A stretch of 64,000 nt of DNA. Source: CAZSDP01 sp964605665 (GTDB lineage: Bacteria; Planctomycetota; UBA8108; UBA1146). Made by a program: the position numbers and the translations under genes. Below are positions 8,957 to 18,400 of this stretch, in pieces. Numbering within the stretch: position 1 is the first letter of the stretch; every line of letters begins with the position of its first letter. The notes below the pieces were generated by a model. The model was not told the origin of the DNA. It did no database searches and saw only the letters and a list, made by a program, of their open reading frames with translations. Location: NCBI GenBank assembly GCA_964605665.1, contig CAZSDP010000001.1, positions 62,001-126,000 of the forward strand, read 5' to 3'.

Positions 8957-9988
8957 ATGCACGTGTCTTCGGTGAAGGAGAATCCAACCTCAAAATTGGA
9001 CGATTCTCACCAAGTGAGGCGCCATCGGCGCCGCTCGAGGCGGCGTGGTCTCGTTGCCCATTTGAGTACTCTCTGTATCCGAGTCATCCTGACTCCTTTA
9101 GTCATTGTCCCACCGGGAATTGCGCTTTTTTGTGCTCGGCGATTCGGCGACCTGATTTGGTGGCTGTTGCCCCAGAGAAGACGGATTGCTGACCGTAATC
9201 TCCGAACAGCTTTTGGTGATCGATTCAGTCGCCGGGAGCGGGCAAAGATTGGCCGTCGAAGCGTTGAGAACTTCGCGATGACAATCATTGAGGGGGTTTT
9301 GCTTCCAGGATGGATCCGATCGGGGAAGCTGGCCCACCTCGTCTCTGAGGGGCCAGGAGTCTCCAGGGTGCTGCCGATCCACCTTCGAGGAGAGCCGATC
9401 ATCTTTTTCGCGGGACACATCGGTGCATGGGAAGTGGGAGTTCGGCATCTCGTTCGGAGGGGCTGGCGAATCGGAGTCCCTTATCGATCGACCAAGAACG
9501 AAGTCCTGCAGGATTGGATCGTTCGAAATCGGGCGATTGCAGGCCCCGAGCAGTTCCATCGGAAGGGGGCATTGAGGGCCTTGGTTCGCCTCTTGAGAGA
9601 AGGGGCCGCGGTGACGATGTTCCTCGACCAGAATGAACGCCACGGTGAGTTCGTGGATTTCTTCGGGGTCCCCGCCGCGACAGTCTCTACGGTGGGTCTC
9701 CTCGCGGAACGGATTGGGGCGCCGGTTTACATGCAGATCGTTCGGCGCATTCAGCCTGGCAGTAAGTACCGAATCGAATTTGAGGGTCCATTGTCGATCG
9801 ACTCTGGGGGTTCTCACGAGGAGAGGATCCGTTCCTGGACCCAAGCGGCCACTCGACGGATCGAAGAGAAGATCCGGGAAAAACCGGAAGATTGGCTGTG
9901 GATTCATGATCGCTGGAGGACTCGTCCCGCGGGTGAAGAGGGCTCTGCAGATCCCCCTAAATTTGGTCAGAGTTCAGAAGGTCGCTAG
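8957..9988 (+). CDS. LpxL/HtrB-like lysophospholipid/lipid A acyltransferase
   Basis: A membrane-associated acyltransferase of 343 residues, of the family that adds secondary acyl chains to lipid A. After a very basic N-terminus (HRRRSRRRG) comes a hydrophobic segment (about 40-65) that would anchor it to the inner membrane. The catalytic HX4E motif is FAGHIGAWE with His154 and Glu159; the later MFLDQNER and FFGVPAATVSTV segments match the family's conserved blocks. The frame is open from a TTG at 8882, but AAGGAGATCG directly before the ATG at 8957 fixes the start. Together with the LptD-like protein it argues for an LPS-type outer membrane. Confidence 0.85.
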   Translation: MHVSSVKENPTSKLDDSHQVRRHRRRSRRRGLVAHLSTLCIRVILTPLVIVPPGIALFCARRFGDLIWWLLPQRRRIADRNLRTAFGDRFSRRERAKIGRRSVENFAMTIIEGVLLPGWIRSGKLAHLVSEGPGVSRVLPIHLRGEPIIFFAGHIGAWEVGVRHLVRRGWRIGVPYRSTKNEVLQDWIVRNRAIAGPEQFHRKGALRALVRLLREGAAVTMFLDQNERHGEFVDFFGVPAATVSTVGLLAERIGAPVYMQIVRRIQPGSKYRIEFEGPLSIDSGGSHEERIRSWTQAATRRIEEKIREKPEDWLWIHDRWRTRPAGEEGSADPPKFGQSSEGR

Positions 9989-10092
9989 GATTCGTTCGTA
10001 TCTAGAGGGGTGAGCCCGTTACTATGTCGGCGGTGAATATGTCGGTGCTTGCCGGGTGACCCAAGATAATCGCCGATGAGCACCGTGGTCTC

Positions 10093-10167
10093 GAGAGACC
10101 AAGTACCGAGGGACGAAGTATCGAGGGACGAAGTATCGAGGGACGAAGTATCGAGGGACGAAGCTCC
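10093..10167 (+). repeat. 15-bp minisatellite upstream of purC
   Basis: Five tandem 15-bp units of GAGGGACGAAGTATC. The middle three are identical (10108-10152); the first (10093-10107) and last (10153-10167) are degenerate. The array lies between the acyltransferase and purC. If translation began at the ATG at 10076, it would encode a repeated Val-Ser-Arg-Asp-Glu extension; with the preferred start at 10208 it is part of the 5' leader. Confidence 0.9.
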
Positions 10168-10207
10168 CAGAGGAGGAGCCATCCAGATGTGGGTTGGGGA
10201 GGATGCC

Positions 10208-11101
10208 ATGTCCGATTTTCGTGTACCAGGAATCGAGCCCCTCTTTTCGGGGAAAGTACGAGATATCTACGATCTTGGTGATTCGCTTCTTCTCGTCGCG
10301 ACTGACCGGATCTCTGCATATGACGTGGTGTTGCCGCAAGCGATTCCCGACAAAGGTTCGATCTTGACCGCGTTGACCGCGTTCTGGTTCGAACAATTGC
10401 CGGATTCGATCGAACACCATCTCATTTCGATCGATGCTGGCGACTTACCGGAGCCATTTCAGGTTGCAGCACGCGATTGGGGACCTCGCTTCATGAAGGT
10501 CAAGAAGCTCGACATGATCCCCATCGAATGTGTGATTCGTGGCTACCTCGTCGGAAGCGGTTGGAAAGAGTATCAAGAGCTCGGCACCGTTTGTGGAATT
10601 GGATTACCAACTGGACTCGAAGAGGCCTCTCAGTTGGAACATTCCATCTTCACCCCTTCAACGAAGGCTACCGAAGGTCACGACGTCAACATTTCCGCGG
10701 CTGAGGCTGCGGAGCAAGTTGGTGAAGATCTAGTCCGAGATTTGGAGCGTCGATCGATTCAAATCTTTGAGTTTGGGAGAGAGTGGGCCCGCGAACGAGG
10801 TTTGATCTTGGCGGACACTAAGTTCGAGTTCGGGCGACTTGGCTCAACTGGGGTGCCAATTCTCGCGGACGAAGTACTGACCGCCGATTCGTCCCGTTAC
10901 TGGCCGGCTGATTCATACTCTCCAGGAGGGTCTCCTCCGAGCTTTGATAAACAATACGTCCGTGATTTCTTGTCTGAGAATGGTTGGCGAGGAGATGGTC
11001 CTCCGCCCGATTTACCGGCAGACGTGGTGGAGGGAACCGCGGAGCGGTACCGTGAATTGTATCGACGAATCACTGGCGAACTGTGGACCGGAAAGGGCTA
11101 A
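10208..11101 (+). CDS. purC: Phosphoribosylaminoimidazole-succinocarboxamide (SAICAR) synthase
   Basis: This ATP-dependent ligase joins CAIR and aspartate in purine synthesis. The 297-residue product has the family hallmarks: SGKVRDIYDLG near the N-terminus, LVATDRISAYDVVLP, IECVIRGYLVGSGWKEY, and LADTKFEFG near the end. It is the longer single-domain form of about 300 residues. The ATG at 10208 follows GGGGAGGATGCC. The frame is open back to an ATG at 10076 and includes another ATG at 10188 with its own AGGAGGAG, so a longer N-terminus containing the 15-bp repeats cannot be excluded. purE follows six bases later. Confidence 0.92.
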   Translation: MSDFRVPGIEPLFSGKVRDIYDLGDSLLLVATDRISAYDVVLPQAIPDKGSILTALTAFWFEQLPDSIEHHLISIDAGDLPEPFQVAARDWGPRFMKVKKLDMIPIECVIRGYLVGSGWKEYQELGTVCGIGLPTGLEEASQLEHSIFTPSTKATEGHDVNISAAEAAEQVGEDLVRDLERRSIQIFEFGREWARERGLILADTKFEFGRLGSTGVPILADEVLTADSSRYWPADSYSPGGSPPSFDKQYVRDFLSENGWRGDGPPPDLPADVVEGTAERYRELYRRITGELWTGKG

Positions 11102-11107
11102 CGATCA

Positions 11108-11620
11108 ATGGCGACACCAGGACGCGTGCTCATCGTCATGGGGAGCGATAGCGATTTTGAGATCATGAAAGCTGCCGTAAAAATCCTGCAGCAGTTCGAA
11201 GTTGAGTGTGAAGTTCGGGTTTGTTCTGCACATCGAACCCCTGAAACGGCTCACCGTTTGGCAACAGAAGCTCGTTCAAATGGAGTCGACGTGATCATCG
11301 CAGGCGCAGGGGCTGCGGCGCACTTGGCGGGAGTCATGGCGGCTTCTTCAACTGTGCCGGTGATCGGAGTGCCCATCGAATCGAGCCCGCTCCATGGGGT
11401 AGACGCTCTGTACTCCACTGCTCAAATGCCTGGTGGAGTTCCGGTCGCCTCGATGGGGATTGGCAAAGCAGGTTCGAAGAACGCCGGCCTCTTTGCGGTG
11501 CAGATTCTCGCAACTCGAGATGAAGGAATCGCCCGGGCGTATGCAGAGTACAAGAAAGAGATGGCCGCCGAAGTAGCGAGAAAAGATGCGAATCTACAGC
11601 AAGAGATGACACAAATCTGA
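11108..11620 (+). CDS. purE: 5-(carboxyamino)imidazole ribonucleotide mutase
   Basis: A 170-residue PurE class I enzyme that converts N5-CAIR to CAIR, the substrate of the preceding PurC. The substrate-binding loops are visible: GSDSD near the N-terminus, CSAHRTPE, and the GAGAAAHLAGV stretch. Six bases separate it from purC, so they form a two-gene operon closed by a strong hairpin downstream. PurK is not in the window. Confidence 0.95.
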   Translation: MATPGRVLIVMGSDSDFEIMKAAVKILQQFEVECEVRVCSAHRTPETAHRLATEARSNGVDVIIAGAGAAAHLAGVMAASSTVPVIGVPIESSPLHGVDALYSTAQMPGGVPVASMGIGKAGSKNAGLFAVQILATRDEGIARAYAEYKKEMAAEVARKDANLQQEMTQI

Positions 11621-11646
11621 GTCGTGAAGGCGCCTGTTCAACAGTT

Positions 11647-11685
11647 GACCGGATCGTGAAGCGTCGATCGCTTCGCGATTCGGTC
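11647..11685. terminator. 17-bp stem-loop after purE
   Basis: GACCGGATCGTGAAGCG pairs with CGCTTCGCGATTCGGTC around a TCGAT loop. The stem is 17 bp with only two G-U wobbles, followed by AGTTTGATTT. It lies between convergent purE and mtnA and probably ends the purC-purE transcript. The T-tract is interrupted. Confidence 0.65.
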
Positions 11686-11808
11686 AGTTTGATTTAAGAG
11701 GGGATTCACCGGTTGAACCACTCCGATAACGAACGAAGAGAGGTGGCGAGACAGAGGTCAGCAGGATTCTCTATTTACCAACCTTCAGGCGCCAAGCGCG
11801 TGACCGGG

Positions 11809-12918
11809 TTACCTTGTGAGTAAGTCTGAACTGTTCGACTTGAGTTCTGTGAAGGGCGGTTCAATCAAACCGGCCTCGGTGATCCACCCTGAGATCAAAT
11901 CTGCAGGGGTGACGTCGAATGCTGGATTTCGAAACTCGACCCCATCGGGCACAGCAAGAGGTCCCTCACATCGGTCAATCGAGGCACTCACGACCTGCCA
12001 GAGTTCCTGTCCGCTTCTCTCTTCAATCGGAATCTCGCTCCCAGAGGACAACTCGAAGTCAAAGGTGGTCGAGGGAGCTGCGATATAGAACGGAATTTCG
12101 TGTCGCTGTGCGATGACCGCAGCTCCATAGGTTCCAATCTTGTTCGCAGCATCACCGTTACCTGCGATGCGATCAGATCCGGTGATCACTCGATCGATCT
12201 CCCCTTTGGACATCAGGTGTCCAGCAGCTCCGTCAGCGATCACTGTGACCGGGATGCCCGCACGCGCCAATTCCCAAGAGGTGAGTCTTGCTCCTTGGAG
12301 TAATGGTCGTGTTTCGTCTGCGAAGACTTGAAATCGACGACCCTGACGCCAAGCCTCATAGAGGACAGCGAGCGCTGTTCCACTTCCGCCGGTGGCGAGT
12401 GCGCCCGCATTACAATGGGTCAAGACCGTCTCGCCATCCTCGATGATGGATGCACCCGCCCGGCCGATGGCTGAGCAAAGATCTTTATCCTCTTGATGAA
12501 TCTTTTGAGCTTCAGTGAGAAGTGCCTCTCGAACTTCTGTTGCTCCAGAAGTGTCGTGATTTTTGAACACCGTCAGCATGCGATCCACCATCGTGGCTAG
12601 ATTCACGGCAGTTGGCCGGGCATTTCTCAGCGCTGGTGCAGCGCGCTCTAGAGCACGATCGATCGATTCTCGATCTGTCAGTCCCCTCAATGCGAGACAC
12701 ACCCCGTATGCTCCTGCGACCCCGAGAGCTGGTGCTCCTCGCACCGCCAGTCGAACGATGGCATCAATCATTTCGGCGGTGGTTTTGACCTCCAGTTCGA
12801 TGAATTCGGCTGGGAGTCGAGTTTGTTCAATCAGCAGAACGTGACCGTCTGCATCACCGACCCAGCGGAGGGTTTCCGGATGCCGTAAAGATTGGTCGGG
12901 GGAATCGAGTGTGTTCAT
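11809..12918 (-). CDS. mtnA: S-methyl-5-thioribose-1-phosphate isomerase
   Basis: This enzyme isomerises methylthioribose-1-phosphate to methylthioribulose-1-phosphate in methionine salvage; the family is related to eIF2B-type proteins. The 369-residue product has the diagnostic VRGAPALGVAGAYG near residue 60, the catalytic cysteine in LTHCNAGALATGGSGTAL, and the catalytic aspartate in GSDRIAGNGDAANKIGTY. It follows comEC on the minus strand with a 38-base gap but appears to have its own leaderless promoter. No other methionine-salvage gene is nearby. Confidence 0.95.
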   Translation of the reverse strand: MNTLDSPDQSLRHPETLRWVGDADGHVLLIEQTRLPAEFIELEVKTTAEMIDAIVRLAVRGAPALGVAGAYGVCLALRGLTDRESIDRALERAAPALRNARPTAVNLATMVDRMLTVFKNHDTSGATEVREALLTEAQKIHQEDKDLCSAIGRAGASIIEDGETVLTHCNAGALATGGSGTALAVLYEAWRQGRRFQVFADETRPLLQGARLTSWELARAGIPVTVIADGAAGHLMSKGEIDRVITGSDRIAGNGDAANKIGTYGAAVIAQRHEIPFYIAAPSTTFDFELSSGSEIPIEERSGQELWQVVSASIDRCEGPLAVPDGVEFRNPAFDVTPADLISGWITEAGLIEPPFTELKSNSSDLLTR

Positions 12919-12933
12919 ATGCGCAGTGTACCC
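12919..12933 (-). promoter_or_regulatory. Probable leaderless promoter -10 region of mtnA
   Basis: The minus strand reads GGGTACACTGCGCAT then ATG. TACACT ends exactly six bases before the start codon, and no ribosome binding site is present. Fourteen bases are identical to the site before the radical SAM gene. It sits in the short gap after the comEC stop codon. Confidence 0.55.
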
Positions 12934-12956
12934 CGCTTCCTCTTGGAGGGAACCGA

Positions 12957-15182
12957 TCAGAGCTCCTCGGGTCGAAGTTGAAGCTCGGCCTGGTTTCTAG
13001 TGCTATAGATACGTATCTCTCGCTCCGCAAGGATCTGTCGCACCCGACCGTCAGGATCTCCTCCGACAGAAATGACCCCCTCAGGGCGAATGCGATCGAT
13101 CCAGCTGGCGAGCCCTACCGCGTACTTTCCATGATGTGGAAGTAGGCACCAGCGTACGATCGGTGGATCGAAAGCGGACATTCCAGGCGTTTCAAGGTCT
13201 CCTGGGGCGATCAGTTCGAATCCTGCACCCTCGATGAAGAGCACCAGCGAATCATCATTTGTATCGACACGGGCCCCAGTTGGAATTTGACCGGTCGGAT
13301 GAAGGACTGAAATCAGGAATTCCCCGATGTCGATCGAATCACCAGAGGCGACTGTCGTGATCGGGATGTCTGCTCTTTCGATCGATTGCCAGATCGCTTT
13401 TCCTAAGGACTGATCTGTAAAGCGTGGACCGACAAACACCATACCGATCGAGATCCGTTCGAGGAGACCGGGAACTGCGAGGACATGATCCGCATGGGGA
13501 TGAGAAAGAAGGAGCGCATCGATGCGCTGTTTTCCCGCTCGCCACAGAGAGTTCGCGATAACTCCGGCCCCTCCCTCTGGAAGGTCAATGCTCCCCGCAT
13601 CCAAAACGATGGTTGTACGGTCTCCAGACAAGATGACGGATTGTCCGCGATAGAGGTTTGGTGCAATCAACGCAGGAGTTTGTTTCAGTTCCTGAATGGT
13701 GAATGTGAGAATTGTGACGAGGGTGATCAAGCGGAAAGGAATCCGTTTCTCCGCCGCGATCAACAAGAAGCAGAGAAAAGCTGAGCTCCAAAAGATGCAG
13801 GGCGCGGGTGGAAGCGTGAGAGGGGTCGCGGGAAGAGAATCAACGACCTCCACGATGTTGACTCCGAGGGAGATCCAAATTTCGAGAACCGGACTGAGAA
13901 TCGAGTCCAATCCAGGCAAGAGTGCCAGTAATGCGCCGAGGAGGACTCCAGCGAGCCAAGGCGAAAGGAGAAGAGAGACGAGTGGCCCGATCGGCGTGAT
14001 TTCAGGCGTTAACCATACGAGGACGACATGGGCTCCGAGCCAGGCCCCGATAGCGATTCTCAATCCCTGAAGTACACGTTTCTGAGGAGACGACTCAAGA
14101 CTGTCGTCGCGGCTTTTTCCTTGGACGATAGCGATTCCAACCACCGCCACCGTACTGAGCCAAAAACTGATGGAGCTTACCGAATTGGTGAGAGTGGTCA
14201 GGAGCAGGACGCTGATTGTGAGGAGCTCTGGAATTCGAGGGCGAGCACCGCGTGAAATTCCCAAGGCGACAATGGTTCCGAAAATGGAGGCGCGAAGAAC
14301 TGGGGGGTCTGCTCCCGCGAGTCCAGCATATCCCAGGAGAGAAGCCGCTCCGATCAGCTTCAATGACCAATGGCGTCGCAATGGAGTCCTTTGAGCGAGC
14401 CAGTAAACGAGGGACATCATCAGTCCAACATGAAGCCCACTAATCGCGAGAAGATGTCCTTGGCCTGCTCTGCGAAAGCCACGGGAGACGGTGGAAGGAA
14501 GAAAGCCGCGATCTCCTAAGAGAAGTGCTGAACACCATGGACTCACACTCGGATGGAGAGATCGTTGCCACCTTTGCCGAAGCTCTCTTCGCCAACGATC
14601 GAATCCTCCGATGGGGTGAGTTTCGATGATCTTGAAAAGAGTCGGGTGTGCGATCGTGAAGTTCCCTGGACTGCTAAGGGTTCCATACCCCTCGATTCGA
14701 TCGCCTCTTCCCAGCGGGAGATCTCGTTTCAGTGAGCAGTTGAGCTGACCAGCCACCGGCCTTCCTGAGATGGTGAGTGCTTTCAGTCGACAACGGGTGG
14801 TGATTTCACCGGTAAGGGGATTGAGACGTGGCCTGGGAGGCCCGGTGATCGTTCCTTCGATTCGAAGAGGCCCGGTAGGAATATGCGGGAGGTTTGGATG
14901 AAGTTCAGGAGCTGCGAGAACACCCAAGAGAAAAGGGCATACCCACTCCAGCCTTTGCCAGAGCCCCTGAGCGACGGTTAGAATTGCCACGCAATAGAGC
15001 ACTGACCCCGAAAAAAGGAGCCAGCGAAGATCGGAGTCAGATGCAAGACCGCCGGCAGAGCTTCCTGCCAGAAATGCAATCGTGGTGGGAAGGAGTGGAA
15101 GGGCGTGACGAGCTCGTAAAAGTGCAGATCGAACGCTCCCGAGACGGCGGTTGGCCGAGTGCGTGCGAGTAGAGTTTCGCAT
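12957..15182 (-). CDS. comEC: ComEC/Rec2 competence DNA-uptake channel
   Basis: A 741-residue polytopic membrane protein that carries single-stranded DNA across the inner membrane during transformation. The order of parts is typical: N-terminal membrane helices and an OB-like extracellular domain (about 30-210), the competence core with GQGHLLAISGLHVGLM and many helices (about 230-500), and a metallo-beta-lactamase-like C-terminus with SHPHADHV (about 520-741). All three parts are intact, so natural competence is possible. The start has GGAGG twelve bases upstream. Confidence 0.92.
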   Translation of the reverse strand: MRNSTRTHSANRRLGSVRSALLRARHALPLLPTTIAFLAGSSAGGLASDSDLRWLLFSGSVLYCVAILTVAQGLWQRLEWVCPFLLGVLAAPELHPNLPHIPTGPLRIEGTITGPPRPRLNPLTGEITTRCRLKALTISGRPVAGQLNCSLKRDLPLGRGDRIEGYGTLSSPGNFTIAHPTLFKIIETHPIGGFDRWRRELRQRWQRSLHPSVSPWCSALLLGDRGFLPSTVSRGFRRAGQGHLLAISGLHVGLMMSLVYWLAQRTPLRRHWSLKLIGAASLLGYAGLAGADPPVLRASIFGTIVALGISRGARPRIPELLTISVLLLTTLTNSVSSISFWLSTVAVVGIAIVQGKSRDDSLESSPQKRVLQGLRIAIGAWLGAHVVLVWLTPEITPIGPLVSLLLSPWLAGVLLGALLALLPGLDSILSPVLEIWISLGVNIVEVVDSLPATPLTLPPAPCIFWSSAFLCFLLIAAEKRIPFRLITLVTILTFTIQELKQTPALIAPNLYRGQSVILSGDRTTIVLDAGSIDLPEGGAGVIANSLWRAGKQRIDALLLSHPHADHVLAVPGLLERISIGMVFVGPRFTDQSLGKAIWQSIERADIPITTVASGDSIDIGEFLISVLHPTGQIPTGARVDTNDDSLVLFIEGAGFELIAPGDLETPGMSAFDPPIVRWCLLPHHGKYAVGLASWIDRIRPEGVISVGGDPDGRVRQILAEREIRIYSTRNQAELQLRPEEL

Positions 15183-15421
15183 CTCTACAGAGCACCTCCT
15201 CTAGGTGTCTGTGGGGATGCTCAGCTCTATCGTCGTCGACGATCAAGTCATTGGCAAGGGAGCGCTAACGCATCTTCCAGCAAATAAATCGCAGCACGGT
15301 GTCGTCGGCTTCCCCTGATTGGCTCGTTCTTCGGGCCCTGACCGATCTTCGGCAAGAGCGCCTTGCTCCTCTGCAGAGATTCACCACAATAAAGAACGGA
15401 TGCTTTGGGAAGGGTGAAGGA

Positions 15422-18400
15422 GTGGGAGCTCAGTTGACGAAGAGCGGAAGACCTCCTCAGCTGATCTGGGTGCTGATCCTCGTTCCCATCTGCATTTTGG
15501 GAGTTCGGTGGTACCTGGCTGAACCTGCTCGGGAAAACCTCCCCGATTTTGGTGCCTTACAGAACGCAAATAGAACATCCCAGCCTGAGGTGAGCGGTGC
15601 TTCCCTTATCGAAGAGTTCGAGGTTTCAAACTCAGCTTCAGTCGCTCGTCTAAGAGGCAACCTCTCGATTGAAGGAGTTGTTTGGTCGCCCGGTGGGACA
15701 CCAGCGCCGGGTGCACAGGTGAAATTGTTTCAATCACACCTTCCGACCTCGTTTGTTCGTGGGGAAGCAATTCGGTTCGATCGAATACTGCCTAGTGACA
15801 AGGTCAATCAAGCTCTCTCGCATTCCATGGAAAATCTGGAGGATCTTTGGGATTCCCGGGCAAGGAATTCTCTATCACTTGTTGGAGAAACGTCTACCGA
15901 TGCGTCTGGGTTGTTCACATTCGATCGTCTTCCTCCGGGAAATTACGTCGTTGCTGGTCAGTTACTCGATACTCTTTTCACCCCAACGAAGAAGATCGTT
16001 TCCCTTCTGGAAGAGACTGTACACGTTGAAGTCTCACTCATTGAAGGAAGAAGATTATCGGGACGGGTTGTCGACTCGCAGGGATTACCGGTTGGCTCTG
16101 CGAGAATCTCCTTACTTGGCGACGTCGCTTCAGTCCCGGGAGTGCGCCAGGGTGATTCCAAGTTGTTTGTCGAGGATTTTCTCCTTTCCTTCTTGAATCG
16201 GTTTATCGCTACCGGCATCACCGACTCTGAAGGCGCTTTCGAATTCAACGGCTTGGTTCCTTGTGATTATCGGGTTTACGTTGATTCGCCACCCTGGGCT
16301 CTCGTTGAAGAGCGTATCACTGCTGAAGATCAGCAAGAGTGCACGATCGTTCTCGAGCTGGGAGGAACGCTCACAGGAGAGGTGGTCGATCGTTCAGGTC
16401 GTCCGATTCCAGATATGGCGATCAATGTCACGAATGAAAATGCGATTCAGAATGCAATCTTTGTATCACGTTACACGGTCGTCATTGGCGAAGACGGTGC
16501 TTTTCATTTTGAAGGACTCCCTCCAGCGAGTTACCGCCTTGAAGTAAAGGGAGAGGGTTGGCGTTCGAAGGTTATCCCGGGTTTGTATTTCGCTCCAGGA
16601 GATGTTCAGGACCTTCAAGTTACAATTGACCAAGGAGCACGGGTTCAAGGTGTTGTCTTCGATCCCACCGGTTTCCCAGTTGGTGGTTTGGAGATTGAAG
16701 CTCGTAAAAGACCTGAGCAGAGAATCTCCGTTCCGTTCTTCGCAGAGACTGACGAGGATGGGAGATTCAGCTTCAGCACTCTCGAGGAGGGGTCTTACCA
16801 GCTGATCGTGAATGGGCCTGGTTGGTTCACGAAACGGGTCGAAGTTCAGACCGGTCAAGAATCTCTGGAGATCGTGATGTCACCCGGTCCACGGGTCTAT
16901 GGACGCGTCGTTGACCAGAGAGGCGAAGGGATCGCAGAGGTCCGCTTGATTCTCGATACGAATTTGGGTGAGCAGAGTCGTTACGAGACCGATGAGCAGG
17001 GGAATTTTTCGTTCTTGATCAATGCCCACGAGAAGTTCGACTTGCTATTGATTGCCAGCGGTTACGGGGATGCGCGAGTCGAAGTACCCTGGGTTGGTGG
17101 TGATTTGGGTACGGTAGTCCTCGGAAATGAGATTCACATTGAAGGGGTCGTCCGTGGGCCAAATGGAGAACCAGTAGCGAGAGCTAGAGTGACCGCCATT
17201 ACAGAATTGGAGCGCGAGGATCGGAAGAGGCCGAGCTTTTCACCGGTTGGAGTGGTCGCTTGGACTGATCTCGATGGCAGATTCTCCCTAGAAGTCACCG
17301 AACCTTATGGGAAGTACTTCCTGAGCGCCAACTCGAGTCACTTTGCGAGGAGTGAAGAACACTCTTTCAACCTGACCGGTAGTTCTATCGATGGTGCAGA
17401 AATCTACCTCGATTGGGGCTCCTCCCTTTTCGGTCAGATTCTGGGGCAAGGTGGTGGTTCTCTCTCACGTGCGTCGTTCGTTTTAACACGATCTGGCGAT
17501 GACCCTTCGGGCTCTCGTTCTTCAAGAACGATTCACACGCGTTCGGACGGAACATATTCGATCTCCGAATTGGCTCCGGGGAACTATTTCGCTAGTGCTG
17601 TTGCTCCCGGGTATGTCATGAGTCCTTATCGTGAGTTAGAGGTTCTGGTCGATCAGAATTTACGATTCGATGTCACTCTTGAACCTGAGACTTTGTTGAA
17701 GGGGCTCGTGACAGATGACTCAGGATTCCCAATTCCCGGCGCACAAATCGTGGTTCGGGATAAGAACAATTCCCAGGCCATGGCCTACAGTGATCCCGAT
17801 GGCAATTTTGTCGTGAGAGGTTTTGGACTTGGACACGTGAGATTGACTGCTGAAGCTCCTGGATACCTTTTGCACCAGAATCGACACGAGATTGTGCGAG
17901 ACGGATTTCTTCGAATTGCTTTGAATAAATTCTACGAGCTAGAGGGCGTTGTGCTTGATCAAGATACTGGAGAGGCGATTCGATCTGCTCGGATTCGGGC
18001 TACCGCACCAGAGGAAGAAGGAGTCGCTGGGTATAGGCGAAGCGTGAGAAGTGACAAAACAGGCAAGTTTCGTCTGCGATTGGTGGAGGGTGATTACTCC
18101 CTGCAAGTTACCGCTGAAAAATTCATGCCATTGATCGTGGATGACATCGAAGTGCCACCCAAGCGATCTGACGCATTTCTCGAGGTTCTCTTGCGCGCGG
18201 GCGGTCGGGTTCGAGGGAACATTTATGACGAGTTCGGTCATCCGCTCGAAGGAGTCCTCGTCCGGGCATATCGACCAAGCGTTGTCCACACTGCCGGTGA
18301 ATCGTCACGGCGCCGTAGAGGAATGTCTTTGGCCGAAGATCGTAGCAATGAAGATGGAAGCTTCCAGCTATGGGCGCTCCCTGACGGTGAGTATGAGATT

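Noticed and set aside
9098..9907. 269-codon antisense frame inside the acyltransferase gene
   Set aside because: The opposite strand has clear catalytic motifs and a strong ribosome binding site; the antisense protein has no recognisable feature.
10093..10167. Possible CRISPR array
   Set aside because: Units are 15 bp and directly adjacent, with no spacers and no cas genes.
13205..13230. tRNA T-arm-like TTCGAATCC
   Set aside because: It lies inside comEC coding sequence and no acceptor stem or other arms can be drawn.
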